Source: Alphaproteobacteria bacterium
Lineage (GTDB): Bacteria > Pseudomonadota > Alphaproteobacteria > UBA7985 > JAUIBT01
DNA: 34,657 bases
Assembly: GCA_030432195.1 (NCBI GenBank)
Contig: JAUIHE010000015.1
Location: 1-34,657 of the forward strand
Direction: 5' to 3'
Shown here: positions 32,910 through 34,657 of the stretch, one piece after another
Numbering within the stretch: position 1 is the stretch's first letter
How the letters are laid out: every line of letters begins with the position of its first letter
Notes under the pieces: model-generated
What the model was told of the DNA's origin: nothing
The model's input: the letters and a program-made list of their open reading frames with translations, nothing else
Database searches by the model: none
Position numbers and translations under genes: made by a program

Positions 32910-34396
32910 GCGGGGGTTTCCTCGTGCCAGCGGTTATTATCTTTGTAAATCATATAGTTAGAGTCCAACGGTCCCCAGCTTCCAGCAGCATAAGCACGGG
33001 GCTTATCGCTGGAATGCTCCCAGTGAGACAAAAGCGGTCCGATCCAATGCCAGGCGGCTTCCACTTCGTCGCGGCGCATAAACAGGGTCGAGTTGCCCCG
33101 CACTACGTCCAGCAACAAGCGCTCGTAGGCGTCCGGGAAGTGCAGGTTGAATTCTTTTTGGAACGACAGATCCAACTTGACCTGTCGCAGGCGCATGCCG
33201 CCGGGTCCTGGATCTTTGGTCATCAACTCCAAGGATACGCCTTCGTCGGGTTGAAGGCGCAAAACTAGACGATTGGGCTGCATTTGTGTGTTGGTGATGG
33301 TGTCGTCAAAGACCGAATGCGCCACTTGCTTGAACTGGACGACGATCTCTGAATGGCGGCTCGCCAGACGCTTGCCGGTGCGTAGGTAGAAGGGAACGCC
33401 CTTCCAGCGCCAATTGTCTACGAAGGTCCGCAGCGCCACAAAGGTTTCGGTTCGACTGTCTTGGCCCAGCTCCTCAAGGTAGCCCGGCACGTCCTTGCCG
33501 CCAATAGAGCCCTTTTCGTATTGACCGAATACCACGTCGCCGTTGATGGCCTCAGGCCAGGGGCGTAGTGCCTTCAAAACTTTCAGCTTTTCGTCGCGCA
33601 GCATGTCCTGCTCAAGCTGCGACGGGGGCTCCATCGCCACCAAGCACAAGAGTTGCAGCAGGTGATTTTGCACCATGTCACGCATGGCGCCATAGCGATC
33701 ATAGTAGCCCGCGCGCTCGCCTAGACCCACCGTCTCGGCCACGGTAATTTGCACGTGGTCGATGTGGTCGGCGTCCCAAACATGCGTAAATAGGATGTTG
33801 GAAAATCGCAGCGCGGCCAGGTTTTGGACTGTTTCTTTGCCCAGGTAGTGGTCGATGCGGTAGATCTGGCTCTCGTCGAAGTGCGCGCGCACTTGGTCGT
33901 CGATTTGCTGGAAGGTCTGCAAGTCGCGACCAACGGGCTTTTCCAGCACGATGCGGGCGTTGTTTTCATGCAGCCCAACCGCGTGCAGATTGGCGGCGGT
34001 TTGGCCGAACAAGCTGGGCGCCATCGCCAGGTAATAAACGCGGATCGCGTCGGGCTCTTTGTCCAGCTCAGCCTTCAGCGTTTCAAAATCTTCACGCTTC
34101 GTGACATCCAGGCAGAGGTAGGCGAGGCGTTGGGCAAAGCGCGGCCAGGCCTGCTCGGGGAACTGGGCACCCAAGTGCTCTTGGCAGTTTTCCCGAACGA
34201 GCTGAAGAAAGTCGTCATGAGAGATATCATGGCGGGCGGCGCCGAATATGCGAGCGCGTTCAGGAAGCTGACCATCCTCTTCACGCTGAAGCAAAGATGG
34301 ATAAAGTTTGCGCAGCGCCAGGTCGCCGGTGCCGCCAAAAACGAGGTAGTCGAAGGGATCGACGGGGATTATCCGTGCAGAGGAAGGCTGGTTCAT
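32906..34396 (-). CDS. zwf: Glucose-6-phosphate dehydrogenase
   Basis: A 496-residue G6PD, oxidising glucose 6-phosphate to 6-phosphogluconolactone with NAD(P)+. The dinucleotide-binding GGTGDLALRK is at 21-30 and the substrate site RIDHYLGKE (His and Lys catalytic) at about 183-191. The C-terminal half has the usual KGVPFYLRTGK block. First gene of the zwf-pgl-edd-glk operon on the minus strand; the promoter must lie in 34397-34657. The Shine-Dalgarno is weak (CGAAG about 5 nt upstream). Confidence 0.97.
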   Translation of the reverse strand: MNQPSSARIIPVDPFDYLVFGGTGDLALRKLYPSLLQREEDGQLPERARIFGAARHDISHDDFLQLVRENCQEHLGAQFPEQAWPRFAQRLAYLCLDVTKREDFETLKAELDKEPDAIRVYYLAMAPSLFGQTAANLHAVGLHENNARIVLEKPVGRDLQTFQQIDDQVRAHFDESQIYRIDHYLGKETVQNLAALRFSNILFTHVWDADHIDHVQITVAETVGLGERAGYYDRYGAMRDMVQNHLLQLLCLVAMEPPSQLEQDMLRDEKLKVLKALRPWPEAINGDVVFGQYEKGSIGGKDVPGYLEELGQDSRTETFVALRTFVDNWRWKGVPFYLRTGKRLASRHSEIVVQFKQVAHSVFDDTITNTQMQPNRLVLRLQPDEGVSLELMTKDPGPGGMRLRQVKLDLSFQKEFNLHFPDAYERLLLDVVRGNSTLFMRRDEVEAAWHWIGPLLSHWEHSSDKPRAYAAGSWGPLDSNYMIYKDNNRWHEETPA

Positions 34397-34469
34397 GATC
34401 TTCGTGTTCTGTTGGACGCGCGGTTCGCTGTTCTAACGGTGGGGGCTGGCAAGGTCCAGGGACGATAAG

Positions 34470-34483
34470 GTTCGGTATCGAAC
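34470..34483. promoter_or_regulatory. Inverted repeat upstream of zwf
   Basis: GTTCG-gtat-CGAAC forms a perfect 5-bp-arm palindrome about 74-87 bp before the zwf start codon. Position and symmetry suggest a possible operator for the Entner-Doudoroff operon. Confidence 0.35.
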
Positions 34484-34489
34484 ATGAAA

Positions 34490-34504
34490 TGTAATTAAAC
34501 GAAA
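34490..34504. promoter_or_regulatory. HexR-like site upstream of zwf
   Basis: TGTAATTAAACGAAA matches 12 of 15 positions of TGTAATTAAATTACA, the palindromic HexR site I recall for gammaproteobacterial zwf and edd promoters. The left half is perfect, the right half degenerate. It is about 94-108 bp before the zwf ATG. HexR (RpiR family) responds to KDPG. No hexR gene is in the window and use of HexR by this organism is unproven. Confidence 0.3.
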
Positions 34505-34604
34505 ACGCTTAGGCGTGCAAGCAGGGAAATGTTGTGTTTTGTCACGCCGGATCGCTACCCTAGACCGGTCTTTTTCTGATGGGACTTTTCCCAGATCCGC
34601 CCGC

Positions 34605-34637
34605 CAGGCTTTGGTCAGGCTTTGGTCAGGCTTTGGT
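34605..34637. repeat. Three-unit 11-bp tandem repeat
   Basis: CAGGCTTTGGT occurs three times back to back (34605-34615, 34616-34626, 34627-34637), followed by a partial degenerate copy (CGGGC). It lies upstream of zwf at the right edge of the window; what lies beyond is not visible. Confidence 0.93.
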
Positions 34638-34657
34638 CGGGCGCCCGGCCTTGGCCT

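Overview
The window looks like a chromosomal segment of a high-GC alphaproteobacterium (Rhodospirillales-like). This rests on gene style and content: an NDUFA9-type SDR, a tRNA-Trp/secE/nusG unit, a zwf-pgl-edd-glk Entner-Doudoroff operon, and a liv-type transporter flanked by acyl-CoA ligases. No phage genes, transposases, integrases or CRISPR arrays were seen, and there is almost no non-coding space.

Layout. (1) 1-4.3 kb: tRNA-Leu(CAG) on the minus strand, an NDUFA9-like SDR, a tandem pair of HAD phosphatases, and a convergent acetyl-CoA acetyltransferase. (2) 4.4-15.8 kb: a cytoplasmic PAS hybrid histidine kinase and an OmpR-type regulator, coupled by a GTGA overlap. They run divergently from a seven-gene plus-strand unit: a long-chain-type acyl-CoA ligase, LivG, LivH, LivM, a periplasmic binding protein, LivF and a PaaK-like CoA ligase. 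This reads as a sensed uptake-and-CoA-activation system for a carboxylic acid of unknown identity. A bidirectional terminator closes it. (3) 15.9-16.9 kb: nusG, secE and tRNA-Trp on the minus strand. They are not followed by rplKAJL-rpoBC, the usual downstream partners. (4) 17.1-29.4 kb: an aldo/keto reductase on the minus strand, then ten plus-strand catabolic genes: CoA-transferase, enoyl-CoA hydratase, SDR, DUF993 aldolase-like protein, sugar isomerase-like TIM barrel, GlcG-like protein, GMC oxidoreductase, FAH-family hydrolase, glycerate 2-kinase and a GPH/MFS sugar symporter. Together they suggest breakdown of an unusual sugar, glycoside or sugar acid to glycerate/2-phosphoglycerate, pyruvate-type products and possibly an acyl-CoA. 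I do not recognise a named pathway for this gene set. (5) 29.4-34.4 kb: zwf-pgl-edd-glk on the minus strand, coupled by 1-4 bp overlaps. These supply the upper Entner-Doudoroff route; eda is not in the window. The operon converges on the sugar symporter with 7 bp between stop codons.

A recurrent small-scale feature is short tandem duplication (11-15 bp units) at gene ends, gene starts and spacers. One copy carries the ribosome-binding site of livG.
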